This document shows positions 1-8,757 of a stretch of DNA of 49,786 nucleotides, piece by piece. The stretch comes from Spyradocola sp050942925 (lineage in GTDB: Bacteria; Bacillota; Clostridia; Christensenellales; UBA1750): NCBI GenBank assembly GCA_050942925.1, contig JBMNOF010000008.1, positions 1 to 49,786 on the forward strand. The letters are read 5' to 3'. The position numbers and the translations under genes were made by a program. Numbering within the stretch: position 1 is the stretch's first letter; each line of letters starts with the position of its first letter. Below the pieces are notes generated by a model. That model saw only the letters and a program-made list of their open reading frames with translations. It did no database searches and was not told the origin of the DNA.

Positions 1-3
1 GAC

Positions 4-1857
4 CTATTCGCTCTGCGCGGACCGCCTGCGCGAATAGGTCGCCTCGGCCGTCACGATCCCGTCGTCCAGCCGGGATACGACGTCGTCACTCTGCTCCACT
101 TCCGCCTGGTGCAGGCGCTCCAGCAGATCCTCCCACTCCGCGCCCTCCAGCGGGAAGCGGAACTCGAGCCGTTCCGCCAGCCCGGTCGCCTCCCGCGTCT
201 GGTCATCCATGAGGTAGACGACGCCATAGGGTGGGTCCAGTTCCTCGCCATAGGTCATCCCCCGCTCCTGTGCAGCGCGCCGGATGGCCATGGTCGTGGG
301 GTTCATGGCGTCAAATAGGATGGAGTCGGGCGCGTCGACCAGCACGAGGAAGAGGTCACCCGGCAGGATCTGGACGCTTTGCGCGTTCACGACCAGGTAC
401 TCCCGCAAGAGCACGCGCTCACCGTCCTCCACCTGCGTTCCGTGCTGCTGGAGCTGCCAATACTCCTCCATCGTATCCCCCGGCGAAAGGGTGCCCATGC
501 TCCATTCCAGGTTCTCCATCGGCACCGGCGTGATTGCCATCTCCTCCCGGGGCAGGGCCACGATGTAGGTGTCCCCGTTTGCGTTCCGCCGTCCATAGAG
601 GGCAAAGTCCAGCTGCAGTTCCGGCAGAAGGTCCTCTGCCTCGGTCGGAGAGAGGTCTTGGAAGTCCGGCACGAGCCCTGCCAGCGCGGACTCATAGGTC
701 TCCATGGCCTCCACGACCGCCTGCGGTCGGTTGTCCGGCGCGTTGGTGGCCGCCGGGCTTTCGGTCTCCTCCGCAGCGGGTTCTTCCGCCGGGACCGCTT
801 CCTCCGCTGGCGCTGCGGTGGGCGCCTCGGCGCTCGGCCCCGTCAGGGTCACGGCACAGCCCGTTAGCGCCGCCACTATGGCCAGCGCGGAGAGGGCCGC
901 CGCGAACCGCCGCTTCCCGCGCGCGATTCGCCGGATTCTCCTTCGAATTCCGCCCCGGGTTTGCGCCATGGCGGTTGTGGCGTTGACCAGTGCCGCCGCC
1001 GTGGGCTTTCTGGCCACAAAGGCCAGGAGCGTCTTCCCATAGTCGATCCGCGCCGCCTCGCCCAGGGCTTGGATGGCCATCGCGTCGCAGGCGCTCTCGC
1101 AATCCTCCCGGCTGCACGCCGCCGCAAACCAAACGAGGGGATTGAACCAGTGCAGGACGAGCGCCACGCTGCGCAATAGCGCAATGACCGCATCCCCCTG
1201 CCGCTTGTGGGCGAGTTCATGCACGAGCACATGCCGCAGGTGCTCCGGATTCTCCATTGCCGCGGGCGTGAGCACGATGCACGGCCGGAACACCCCCATC
1301 AGGCAGGGGGAATACACGGCCTTGGAGCAGTAGACGCGCACGCCGTGGAGTTGGCGCGCAAGGGCGCGCCCGACGCCGTGCTCCAGGTCCTGCACGGGGA
1401 TTCGGGAGCGCCGCACCCGCGCGGCGAATTTCAGGTTGACGCCCACAATGACCGACGCCGTCGTCGCCGCGCCCACGGCCCAAACAGCCAGCAGCACCGT
1501 CCCGACTTCCAGGCCGCCGCCCGCCGGCGGCTGCGCGGCAGCCTGGGTGGCAGGACTCTGCTCGGGTTCGATTTCCGCGCCCGGCAAGGGATTGGTCGCC
1601 GCTTCCTCCTGCGGATGCAGGGTCAAGGGCTGCGCGGCAATCTGCGCCACCGCGCGGTCCACCTGCTGGACGGGCGCTGCATTGAGGATGCTCACGGCGC
1701 TCGGCAGGCGCAGCGGCACGAGCAGGCAGAGCAGCACGGGCAGCCAAAGCGCGTACAGCACGCGCGGCGGGAGCCGTCGGCCCAGGGCAGCGCGCAGCAG
1801 CAACACGAGCAAAATCAAAAGAGAACCGGTCAGCGTCATGGTCCAAATGGCTTCCAC
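4..1857 (-). CDS. M56-family (BlaR1/MecR1-like) membrane metallopeptidase
   Basis: Probable membrane sensor-protease that inactivates the adjacent BlaI-type repressor. The 617-residue protein has two N-terminal membrane helices (about residues 8-48), a Pro/Ala-rich loop, a third helix (about 117-140), the zinc motif HELAH (about 213-217) with a downstream ExxxD, a hydrophobic stretch after it and a last helix near 318-338 ending in LTGC. The remaining 280 residues should lie outside the cell. They are acidic and show no SxxK, SxN or KTG motifs, so this is not a beta-lactam-binding BlaR1 domain and its ligand is unknown. Start chosen at GTG 1857, about 8 nt after AGGGG. GTG 1866 (overlapping the blaI stop) and ATG 1839 are alternatives. 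Translationally coupled to blaI. Family assignment is firm; the signal is not known. Confidence 0.85.
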   Translation of the reverse strand: MEAIWTMTLTGSLLILLVLLLRAALGRRLPPRVLYALWLPVLLCLLVPLRLPSAVSILNAAPVQQVDRAVAQIAAQPLTLHPQEEAATNPLPGAEIEPEQSPATQAAAQPPAGGGLEVGTVLLAVWAVGAATTASVIVGVNLKFAARVRRSRIPVQDLEHGVGRALARQLHGVRVYCSKAVYSPCLMGVFRPCIVLTPAAMENPEHLRHVLVHELAHKRQGDAVIALLRSVALVLHWFNPLVWFAAACSREDCESACDAMAIQALGEAARIDYGKTLLAFVARKPTAAALVNATTAMAQTRGGIRRRIRRIARGKRRFAAALSALAIVAALTGCAVTLTGPSAEAPTAAPAEEAVPAEEPAAEETESPAATNAPDNRPQAVVEAMETYESALAGLVPDFQDLSPTEAEDLLPELQLDFALYGRRNANGDTYIVALPREEMAITPVPMENLEWSMGTLSPGDTMEEYWQLQQHGTQVEDGERVLLREYLVVNAQSVQILPGDLFLVLVDAPDSILFDAMNPTTMAIRRAAQERGMTYGEELDPPYGVVYLMDDQTREATGLAERLEFRFPLEGAEWEDLLERLHQAEVEQSDDVVSRLDDGIVTAEATYSRRRSAQSE

Positions 1858-1862
1858 GCCCT

Positions 1863-2246
1863 TCACCCCTCTTTCTTTCTGTGGGTTTCCAACTCGCGCA
1901 CGAGGTCGTCGATCTCCTCCTGCGTGAGGGATTCCTGCTCCACGAGGGAGCGGATGAGCAGCGCGCTCTTCCCGCCAAAGACCTTGCGCAGCACGGATTG
2001 CGTCTCCTGCCGCACGGCCTCTTCCCGCGGGAGCCGCGCGCGGTACTGCATGGGGCTCGTCCCCGGCACGATCTCTGCGCTGCCCTTTTGACACATGCGC
2101 TTGAGCAGGGAGATCACGGTGTGCTTGCTCCAACCCGTCTCCTCCACCAGGGCGCGCGTGAGTTCCGGCATGGTCCAGGTTCCGCCGCGCCAGAGCAATT
2201 CCATGATCTTCCACTCGCTGTCGGTGACGGTTCTTCTCTCCTCCAT
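1863..2246 (-). CDS. BlaI/MecI/CopY-family transcriptional repressor
   Basis: A 127-residue winged-helix repressor of the penicillinase-repressor family. The N-terminus has the family pattern (TDSEWKIMELLW, then SKHTVISLLKRM as recognition helix) and a C-terminal dimerisation segment rich in Glu and Leu. In this family the paired M56 protease cleaves the repressor to release its operator. The ATG at 2246 follows AGGGGTGG by 8 nt. It is transcribed with the M56 gene, whose start lies within a few bases of this stop. A sigma-A promoter overlapped by a palindrome lies just upstream, so autorepression is likely. The position directly after ftsZ, past a terminator, suggests a cell-envelope stress function, which is inference only. 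Confidence 0.93.
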   Translation of the reverse strand: MEERRTVTDSEWKIMELLWRGGTWTMPELTRALVEETGWSKHTVISLLKRMCQKGSAEIVPGTSPMQYRARLPREEAVRQETQSVLRKVFGGKSALLIRSLVEQESLTQEEIDDLVRELETHRKKEG

Positions 2247-2284
2247 GGATCAATCCACCCCTTCATGAACAACTTGTCTACCAC

Positions 2285-2313
2285 AGGATACCACGCGGTA
2301 ACAAACTTGTCAA
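2285..2313 (-). promoter_or_regulatory. Sigma-A type promoter of the BlaI/M56 operon
   Basis: On the minus strand TTGACA (2308-2313) is followed after 17 bases by TATCCT (2285-2290). The -35 is a perfect match. It lies inside the palindrome at 2302-2321, which suits control by the BlaI-type product. Confidence 0.8.
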
Positions 2314-2321
2314 CAAGTTTG
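2302..2321. promoter_or_regulatory. Operator palindrome for the BlaI-type repressor
   Basis: A perfect inverted repeat with 9-bp arms, CAAACTTGT and ACAAGTTTG, around CA. It covers the -35 box. A second, single half-site (AACTTGTC, 2271-2278) sits about 30 bp away, just downstream of the expected transcription start. BlaI-family repressors bind such dyads at their own promoters, so this is the likely operator. Confidence 0.7.
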
Positions 2322-2322
2322 C

Positions 2323-2357
2323 AAAAAACGCCCGCAGGGCGGAACGCTCTGCGGGCG
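2323..2357 (-). terminator. Intrinsic terminator after ftsZ
   Basis: Read on the minus strand, a 9-bp stem CGCCCGCAG/CTGCGGGCG with an 11-nt loop is followed by six T residues. It lies 16 bases past the ftsZ stop and separates the dcw cluster from the BlaI/M56 operon. Confidence 0.85.
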
Positions 2358-2373
2358 GATACAGGCAGGGGAT

Positions 2374-3723
2374 TTACTTCTTGTTGCGGCGCAGGAAGGC
2401 CGGAACATCGTTGTTGTAGTTGCGGCGTGCCGCGGGCTGTGCGGGCGCATCGGGGATGTCGTCCTCATCGCCGAACACGCGCTGGCCGCGCATGGGGCGA
2501 ACGGGCTGCTGCGGGGCCTGGTAGTCGTCAAAGGCCGAGGGCTGCGCCTGGGTCTCCGGCTCCTCCGCCGTCTCCTGCGCGGGCTCCTCATAGGAGGAGT
2601 TGCTCAGGTCGCGCAAGCGGCTCTGGCGAGGCGTCTGCGCGCTGCGCTCATCGCGGACCCAGACGGGGATGCGCTCGGTAACGCCGTCGTTCTGCGGCTG
2701 CGCCGCGGGCGCGGTGCGCTGTGTTGCAGCGGTCTGGGCGTTGGAAGCGGACTTGGGCACGTTGTAGTCCGCGCCCTCAAATCCCGTCGCGATGACGGTG
2801 ATGCGGACCTCGTCGTCGAAGGTTTCGTCGATCCCGGCGCCGAAAATGATGTTGGCGTCCGCATCCGCGGCCTGCGCGATGAGGGAGGCCGCCTCGTTGA
2901 CCTCCAGGATGCCAATGGTGTTGCCGCCGGTGATGTTGATGAGCACGGCCTTGGCGCCGTCGATGCTGGTCTCCAGCAGCGGGCTGGAGATGGCCTGCTT
3001 CGCGGCCTCCACCATGCGGTTTTCACCCTTGCCCAAGCCAATGCCCATGTGGGCCATGCCGCGGGACTGCATGATGGTGCGCACGTCGGCAAAGTCCAAA
3101 TTGATCAGCGCCGGCACGGCGATCAGGTCCGAGATGCCCTGGATGCCCTGGCGGAGCACGTCGTCTGCCATGCGGAAGGCATCCGGAAGAGAGGTGTTCT
3201 TGCCGACGATCTGCAAGAGCTTATCGTTGGGGATGACAACGAGCGTGTCGACCTGCGCCTTGAGCTCCATGATGCCCTTTTCGGCATTGAGCATGCGCTG
3301 ACGGCCCTCAAACAGGAAGGGCTTGGTCACGACGCCGATGGTGAGGATGCCCAGTTCCCGCGCGAGCTGCGCGACGACCGGCGCCGCACCCGTGCCCGTG
3401 CCGCCGCCCATGCCGGCGGTGATGAAGACCAGGTCGCTGCCCTTGAGCATCTTGGAAATTTCGTCCTTGCTCTCGTCCGCGGCGGCCTTGCCGATCTCGG
3501 GCTTCGCGCCCGCGCCCAGGCCTTTGGTCAGCTTTTCGCCGATCTGGATCTTGTTTTCCGCCTTGGACTGCGAGAGCGCCTGGCGGTCGGTGTTGATGGC
3601 GACAAATTCCACGCCGCGCAGGCCATATTCCACCATGCGGTTGACGGCGTTGTTGCCCGCGCCGCCGCAGCCGACGACCTTGATGCACGCGCCAGCCACA
3701 ACTTCCTGTTCAAATTCCAGCAC
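2374..3723 (-). CDS. ftsZ: Cell division protein FtsZ
   Basis: Tubulin-like GTPase that polymerises into the cytokinetic ring at midcell. The 449-residue protein has the nucleotide-binding GGAGNNAVNRM near residue 20, the tubulin signature GGGTGTG at 106-112 and the T7 catalytic loop NLDFADV at 208-214. A Gln/Pro/Glu-rich linker runs from about 320 to 437. The C-terminus DVPAFLRRNKK matches the conserved tail that binds FtsA and SepF. The start is GTG at 3723, preceded by AGGGGG at 7 nt. It is the last gene of the dcw cluster, 56 bases after ftsA, and ends before a strong terminator. The linker is longer than in Bacillus, otherwise the protein is standard. Confidence 0.98.
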   Translation of the reverse strand: MLEFEQEVVAGACIKVVGCGGAGNNAVNRMVEYGLRGVEFVAINTDRQALSQSKAENKIQIGEKLTKGLGAGAKPEIGKAAADESKDEISKMLKGSDLVFITAGMGGGTGTGAAPVVAQLARELGILTIGVVTKPFLFEGRQRMLNAEKGIMELKAQVDTLVVIPNDKLLQIVGKNTSLPDAFRMADDVLRQGIQGISDLIAVPALINLDFADVRTIMQSRGMAHMGIGLGKGENRMVEAAKQAISSPLLETSIDGAKAVLINITGGNTIGILEVNEAASLIAQAADADANIIFGAGIDETFDDEVRITVIATGFEGADYNVPKSASNAQTAATQRTAPAAQPQNDGVTERIPVWVRDERSAQTPRQSRLRDLSNSSYEEPAQETAEEPETQAQPSAFDDYQAPQQPVRPMRGQRVFGDEDDIPDAPAQPAARRNYNNDVPAFLRRNKK

Positions 3724-3779
3724 TGAAAATCCCCCTATCCGTTCAAACTAGTCAAATGGGAAAAAGGCTTGTCCAAGCG

Positions 3780-4961
3780 TCACTTCGTAAAGAACGCCTT
3801 GAAGAATCCACCGATTTTGCCTCCGCTTTCCGCGGGTTTGATCTCCATCTGGCTCACGGACTCATACACCAATTCGAGCAAGCCGATCGCCGAGGAGTAG
3901 GCAGGCGAGTTGAGCTTAACGGCCGGCGGCGTGGGCGCGCGGAAGGTGCGCTCCACGACGGAGGAGATGGTCTCCCGCCCGCCGCGCATGAGGATGAGCC
4001 CGCCGCCGGTGATGTAGAAGGTCGACCGCGGCGAAAGAAGGGAAGTATCCTCTTCAATGGCATCGCGCACCATGTCCGAGAGCTCCGCAACGCGGGGCTC
4101 GATGACGGCCAGCACGTTCTCGCGATGGAAGGAAACGGTCTGCCCATCCGGGTCCTTCACGGAGAGCTGATCCTGCCCGATGCCGAAGGTGTACCTGCGC
4201 TTGAGCTCCTCCGCCATGTCCATGGTGATGCCAAGCTCCATCGCAAGCGACGCCGTCAGGTGGCCGCCACCCATGGGCAGCACCTTGTAGCGCATGAGCG
4301 CATCGCCCTGGATGAACATGACCTCCGTCGAAAGATAGCCGATGTCCACCAGGACCGCGACCTTGTCCCGCTCCTCCGGGGGAACGAGCAAGAGCGCCTC
4401 GCCCAGGGCCGGCGACAGATAGCCGCTGATGTGGATGTCCTGCTGTTCCATGCGGGCCTGCATGTCCTCCAGGAACGTGGGATCTGCAACGACAAAGGAG
4501 GCCATGCAGCGGATGACCTGTCCCTTGAGTCCCGCCGGCTCCATGGTGCGGCGGTCATCCACCGTAAACCACGCCGGGCTCCTGTGGATGATGACCCCTT
4601 CCTGCTGGTTCTTGTAATCCAGTGCGAGGTTCATGACGTCGTCGACGTCCTCGGGCGTAATGCGCCGCTCGCTCTCCAGATCCAGCACGACCTCGTTTTG
4701 CTCCAAATGAATGAAATCGCCGGGCACGCCGACATAGATTTCCTTAATCTCCCTTCCGGAAGAAAGCTCCGCCTCGCGCACGGATTTCATGATGGCCTGT
4801 TCCACTTCCTCGTCCGAGGCGTTCCAGTGCCCGTCGCTGTATCCGTCATAGGGCACGACGCCAAATCCCAGCAGCTGGGCCGGGCCGGAGCCGTTTCCCT
4901 CTCCCACCAAAGTTACGATCTTGGAGGTTCCAAATTCAATGGCTGCAGCCATGCTCTTCAC
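3780..4961 (-). CDS. ftsA: Cell division protein FtsA
   Basis: Actin-like ATPase that tethers FtsZ filaments to the membrane. The 393-residue protein shows the actin-fold phosphate loop near the N-terminus, an SHS2-like inserted region (about 80-160), the second phosphate motif VLVDIGYLSTEV, an adenosine-type GGG motif (YITGGGLILM) and a short C-terminal amphipathic helix (GGFFKAFFTK) suited to membrane attachment. The first phosphate motif reads EFGTSK where most FtsA have DxGTSK. Start set at GTG 4961, with GGGAGGT 9 nt upstream; the ATG at 4952 is the alternative. It has its own promoter and precedes ftsZ. The family is clear though the sequence is divergent. Confidence 0.93.
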   Translation of the reverse strand: MKSMAAAIEFGTSKIVTLVGEGNGSGPAQLLGFGVVPYDGYSDGHWNASDEEVEQAIMKSVREAELSSGREIKEIYVGVPGDFIHLEQNEVVLDLESERRITPEDVDDVMNLALDYKNQQEGVIIHRSPAWFTVDDRRTMEPAGLKGQVIRCMASFVVADPTFLEDMQARMEQQDIHISGYLSPALGEALLLVPPEERDKVAVLVDIGYLSTEVMFIQGDALMRYKVLPMGGGHLTASLAMELGITMDMAEELKRRYTFGIGQDQLSVKDPDGQTVSFHRENVLAVIEPRVAELSDMVRDAIEEDTSLLSPRSTFYITGGGLILMRGGRETISSVVERTFRAPTPPAVKLNSPAYSSAIGLLELVYESVSQMEIKPAESGGKIGGFFKAFFTK

Positions 4962-5024
4962 TTGTGTACTACCTCCCAATCCGTGCAGGATTCTCGTCTG
5001 CACAACTTACCCATTCTATTTCTT

Positions 5025-5053
5025 ATTATACTTCAAACTTTCCGCGTTGAAAA
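5025..5053 (-). promoter_or_regulatory. Promoter upstream of ftsA-ftsZ
   Basis: On the minus strand TTTTCA (5048-5053), a 17-base spacer and a perfect TATAAT (5025-5030) lie about 65 bases before the ftsA start. It gives ftsAZ expression independent of the upstream murein genes. The -35 matches consensus at 4 of 6 positions. Confidence 0.65.
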
Positions 5054-5142
5054 GGTCTGCTTTCTCTCCCAAAGGTAAAATCCCCTGACATTTTCTGACT
5101 CTTTACAACTTGGAAACATATGGTAGGGCTGCATCCGATGCC

Positions 5143-6012
5143 TCACACGCCCTCTGCGGGCTCGTCCGAGGCCGCTGGCGTCTCCGACGGGGCAGGGGTG
5201 GCCGACGCCTCCGGCGTCTCCTCGGGCAAGGATGTGGGCTCGGGCTCCGCCGTCTCGTCCGCTGGGTCAGCCGTCTCCGCCGGCGCCGTCTCTTCCGGCG
5301 CCAGGTACGAGGCGTTTTCCCCGGTCGAGACGGTGATTACGCCGCCGGAATACCCTTCGGACACGAGAATCGGCTCCACCGCGCGGAGCCAGCGGATTTT
5401 TTCGTCCATGTCCTCAAAATTTCCCAGGCGAACCTCAAATCCGCTGACCGTGGTCATCCATAGGTCGGAAACCGCCTCCAGGTTGATTTCCGAGATGAGC
5501 TGGATGACCTCCTGCTTGTGGAGCTCGGAGAGGATCGCGCGCAAGGCGTCCATTTGACTTTCCTGGCTGGCGGTCACGGTCTCCTCCACCGCGGTGCCGC
5601 CCACCACGTTCAGGCTGCTGACCACGGGCAGAGAGAGGTCGCCAAGGCTTTGGCGAACCTCCAGGACAAAGCCCGTCTCATCCACGACGAGGAAGCTGTC
5701 CTGATACCGGATTGCCGCGCTCGCCCGGCGCTCCTGGACCTGAATGCGCAGCTTATCAGGGAAAACATAGTCGATGGACTCCACCTCAAAGTAGGGGTCT
5801 GCGTCGATCTTCTGGCGGATCTCGTCAAAGTTGAGCTTAAAGATGCTCTCGTCGTTGGCGATTGCCGCCAGGTCCACCACATCTGCCGGGTCGCGCGCTT
5901 CGCAGCCCAAGACCACCACTTCGCGCACGCGCATCGCTTCGCTGCAGGCATACGCGCTGCCCGCGATGACCACGAGCAGCAAAAACAGCACCAGATAAAT
6001 CCGCGCGCGCAA
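5143..6012 (-). CDS. divIB: Division septum protein DivIB/FtsQ
   Basis: Bitopic division protein that bridges FtsL/DivIC and the septal PBP-SEDS synthase. The 289-residue protein has a very short cytoplasmic end, one membrane helix (about residues 5-25), a POTRA domain (about 28-98, including NDESIFKLNFDEIRQKI) and the FtsQ/DivIB beta domain. A disordered Pro/Glu/Thr/Ala tail of about 45 residues ends the protein. Start chosen at TTG 6012, because AAGGAGGG lies 8 nt upstream and the murA stop is just before it; an in-frame extension upstream would overlap murA and is rejected. It follows murA by 13 bases, so it is almost certainly co-transcribed with the upstream dcw genes. Confidence 0.92.
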   Translation of the reverse strand: MRARIYLVLFLLLVVIAGSAYACSEAMRVREVVVLGCEARDPADVVDLAAIANDESIFKLNFDEIRQKIDADPYFEVESIDYVFPDKLRIQVQERRASAAIRYQDSFLVVDETGFVLEVRQSLGDLSLPVVSSLNVVGGTAVEETVTASQESQMDALRAILSELHKQEVIQLISEINLEAVSDLWMTTVSGFEVRLGNFEDMDEKIRWLRAVEPILVSEGYSGGVITVSTGENASYLAPEETAPAETADPADETAEPEPTSLPEETPEASATPAPSETPAASDEPAEGV

Positions 6013-6025
6013 TGTGTGTCCCTCC

Positions 6026-7294
6026 TTAGCATCCTTCGTCCGCAATTTCGATTCTTCGGGCCGCGCCGCCGAGCGCGACGAGCTTTTCCTCCAGGCGGTC
6101 ATATCCCCGATCGATCAGGGATACGTTCGTCACGATCGACTCGCCCTCCGCTGCAAGCGCCGCAATGCACAGCGCCGCGCCCGCGCGCAGGTCCCGGGTA
6201 AAGACGTGCGCGCCGGTCAGAGCTTCCACCCCGCGCACAACCGCCACGTGCCCGCTGACCTGGATATCCGCGCCCATGCGGGACAGCTCCGCTGCATGGG
6301 ACATGCGGTTTTCGAATACGTTTTCCACGATCACCGACGTTCCCCGCGCGATCGTCAGAAACGCCATCATCTGGGCCTGCATATCGGTGGCAAAGCCGGG
6401 AAAGGGCGCGGTCTCCACCCGGCGCACAGGCCGGGGACGGTCGCGCATGCGCACCCGCACGCCCTCGCGCCAAGTCTGCACCGCGCAGCCAGCCTCCTTG
6501 AGTTTTGCCAGCAGCGCCTGCATATCTTGCGGCCGGGCGTCGCGCACGCAGACATCCCCGCGCGTCGCGGCGGCGGCCAGCAGCAGCGTGCCCGCGCAAA
6601 TGCGGTCGGGCAACGGTTCATACTCGCAGCCGTGCAGGACCGCGCCGCCGCGGATGTGCACCACGCCCGAGCCCGCGCCGCGCACGCGCGCGCCGCAGGC
6701 ATTGAGGAAGCGCGCCAGGTCCTGGATCTCCGGCTCGCGCGCGGCGTTGTGAATCACGGTGTCTCCGGGCGCACAGACCGCGGCCATCATCGCATTTTCT
6801 GTCGCGCCAACCGATGGGTAATCCAAATGGATCTGCCCGCCGCGCAGGTTTCCCGAGCACAGGATGTGCCCGTGCTTCTCCTCGATTTGGGCGCCCAGAG
6901 CCCGCAGCCCCTGCAAATGCAGGTCAATGGGCCGCAGCCCAATCTCGCAGCCACCGGGATATGTAAACACCGCGCGGCCGAACCGCGCCAGCACGGGGCC
7001 CAGCATAAAAATCGAGGACCGCATCTGTTTGGACAGCGCTTCGGGCATGACATGCTCGCTCGCGCCGTCCGTGTCCACAATCAAGTCCATGCCCTCGCGC
7101 TTTGTCCGGCAGCCCAAGCTCTCCAGCAGACGCAGCATGTTGGCAATGTCCGCCAGGTCCGGACAGCCGCACAGCCGCACCGGCCCTTTCACGAGCATGC
7201 ACGCCGCCAGCAGCGGCAGGACCGCATTCTTCGCCCCGTGGACCCGAATCTCGCCGGAAAGCGGCCTTCCTCCGTAAATGGAAAACGCCTCCAT
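6026..7294 (-). CDS. murA: UDP-N-acetylglucosamine 1-carboxyvinyltransferase MurA
   Basis: Catalyses the first committed step of peptidoglycan synthesis, transferring enolpyruvate from PEP to UDP-GlcNAc in the cytoplasm. The 422 residues are the usual family length. Visible active-site elements are K22-N23 in HGAKNAVLP, the catalytic Cys116 in PGGCEIGLRPIDLHL (the fosfomycin target) and the catalytic Asp304 in GFATDMQAQ. The start at 7294 has AGGAGGGGG about 6 nt upstream. It sits between ftsW and divIB, where Clostridia usually also carry murG. Whether a second murA exists elsewhere cannot be told from this window. Confidence 0.97.
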   Translation of the reverse strand: MEAFSIYGGRPLSGEIRVHGAKNAVLPLLAACMLVKGPVRLCGCPDLADIANMLRLLESLGCRTKREGMDLIVDTDGASEHVMPEALSKQMRSSIFMLGPVLARFGRAVFTYPGGCEIGLRPIDLHLQGLRALGAQIEEKHGHILCSGNLRGGQIHLDYPSVGATENAMMAAVCAPGDTVIHNAAREPEIQDLARFLNACGARVRGAGSGVVHIRGGAVLHGCEYEPLPDRICAGTLLLAAAATRGDVCVRDARPQDMQALLAKLKEAGCAVQTWREGVRVRMRDRPRPVRRVETAPFPGFATDMQAQMMAFLTIARGTSVIVENVFENRMSHAAELSRMGADIQVSGHVAVVRGVEALTGAHVFTRDLRAGAALCIAALAAEGESIVTNVSLIDRGYDRLEEKLVALGGAARRIEIADEGC

Positions 7295-7362
7295 GAAACC
7301 CCCTCCTGTCCCTGGCAGGATATGTCTTGGGGCGCTCAATGGTGCAGATTTCCCGGAAAAAG

Positions 7363-8724
7363 TCAGCCCTCCGCGCGCATCCACCGCTCCTTGAGGCGGA
7401 TGAGAGCCGGCGGGGCGACCCTTTCCCGAATGGCCACCGGCCGTCGCGACACCGAGACGAGAAGGCCCATGGTGGTGAGGAAAATCGCCATCGTCGTACC
7501 TCCGGAAGTGAAGAAGGGCAGCGGTATGCCCGTTGTCGGTGCAAAGCCCGTCACCACGAGAACATTGATGACAACCTGCAGGGCGATGACGGAGGTCAGG
7601 CCCAGCGCAAGGTACGTCCCGAAGCGGTCCACGGCATTCACCGCGATGCGGTACCCAAAGTAGATCAGCGTCAGGAACACGCCGAGCACACCGACGGCCC
7701 CGACAAATCCCAGCTCCTCGCCAACGATTGCAAAGATGAAGTCGGAGGATGCATAGGGCAGGAAGTTGTGCTTCTGCTTGGAAAGGCCCAGCCCCGTTCC
7801 AAACCACCCGCCGTTCCCCAGCGCGTAGTAGCTCTGCACGAGCTGGTAGCCTTGGTCGCTCGCGTCGGACCAGGGGTCTAGGAAGAAGACGATGCGCGAC
7901 CATCTTTCCGTGATGATAAAGCGGGCGAGGATGTAGAACGCCACCAGGGCCAGGCACATCAGCACGATCAGCGTCCGCTTGCGCATGCCCCCGGCCATGA
8001 GCAGGAACAGCGTGACGAACACCAGCAAGCACGAGGTCGAAAGGTTGGGCTGGGCCAACACCTCCAGCACCAGCACGCCCACGACGCACAGGCAGGCGAA
8101 GTTGTTTCTCCAGAAATACTGCATGGTGCTCTGCCGCTTATCCATGTAGTACGCAATGTAGATCACGATGGCGACCTTCAGGATCTCCGCCGGCTGAATG
8201 GACAGGCCGCCTGCCGTGCTGTTGGAATTGCTCACGGGAGGACCAAAGACCAGCCAACGGCGTGCGCCGTTGATCTCCGGCGACCGGACGAGCAGATGCC
8301 CGTCGTTGAAGAACGACGCGAGCTCCCCGAGCTTGGGGAGGAGAATCACAAGGCCCAGCATCACAAAGCTCAGGCCGCACAGCGCCATGACGATCCACCG
8401 CTGCTTGAGCCAGCGATAGTCCAAATGCATGGCGGCAAAAAAGCCCGCCCCGCCCAGCGCCATGCCGAAGAGCTGCGTCTCAAACTCGTCAAAGGCGTTT
8501 TGATTGGCGACGCTCAGGCTGTAGGAAGAGGCGGAGAGCACCATCAGCGACCCGAAGGCCGCCAAGGCGATCGTGCAAATGACAACGCCCCAATCGATGG
8601 GCAGGTGCTGCCCAATGACCCACATGTTGCGCAGGTTCCATCGCTTCGGCGCCGGGTCGTTGATGTGCGAGCGCCTGCGCTCGGCCTTTTTCCTCTGCTG
8701 CGCAGCCTTGTCGGCTGTCCTCAT
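7363..8724 (-). CDS. ftsW: SEDS-family peptidoglycan polymerase FtsW/SpoVE
   Basis: Lipid II polymerase of the division machinery, with about ten membrane helices in 453 residues. Family motifs are present: NGARRW in the large outer loop, QPAEILK, SSDFIFAIVGEELG containing the catalytic Asp, and PLPFFTSGGT near the end. The N-terminal 35 residues are basic and cytoplasmic. The partner transpeptidase is the PBP at 12710-14854 in the same cluster. In spore formers this slot may encode SpoVE, and sequence alone does not separate the two. The start has AAGGA about 6 nt upstream and follows murD by 33 bases. Confidence 0.95.
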   Translation of the reverse strand: MRTADKAAQQRKKAERRRSHINDPAPKRWNLRNMWVIGQHLPIDWGVVICTIALAAFGSLMVLSASSYSLSVANQNAFDEFETQLFGMALGGAGFFAAMHLDYRWLKQRWIVMALCGLSFVMLGLVILLPKLGELASFFNDGHLLVRSPEINGARRWLVFGPPVSNSNSTAGGLSIQPAEILKVAIVIYIAYYMDKRQSTMQYFWRNNFACLCVVGVLVLEVLAQPNLSTSCLLVFVTLFLLMAGGMRKRTLIVLMCLALVAFYILARFIITERWSRIVFFLDPWSDASDQGYQLVQSYYALGNGGWFGTGLGLSKQKHNFLPYASSDFIFAIVGEELGFVGAVGVLGVFLTLIYFGYRIAVNAVDRFGTYLALGLTSVIALQVVINVLVVTGFAPTTGIPLPFFTSGGTTMAIFLTTMGLLVSVSRRPVAIRERVAPPALIRLKERWMRAEG

Positions 8725-8757
8725 CGCGTCCTTCCCTCCCTCCGGGCCCTCTCCATC

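Noticed and set aside
1858..2253. In-frame upstream extension of the M56 gene through blaI
   Set aside because: The extension would run through the whole blaI gene in another frame and lacks family similarity; blaI itself is well supported.
6013..6102. N-terminal extension of DivIB
   Set aside because: It would overlap the end of murA and has no ribosome site, whereas TTG 6012 follows AAGGAGGG at ideal distance.
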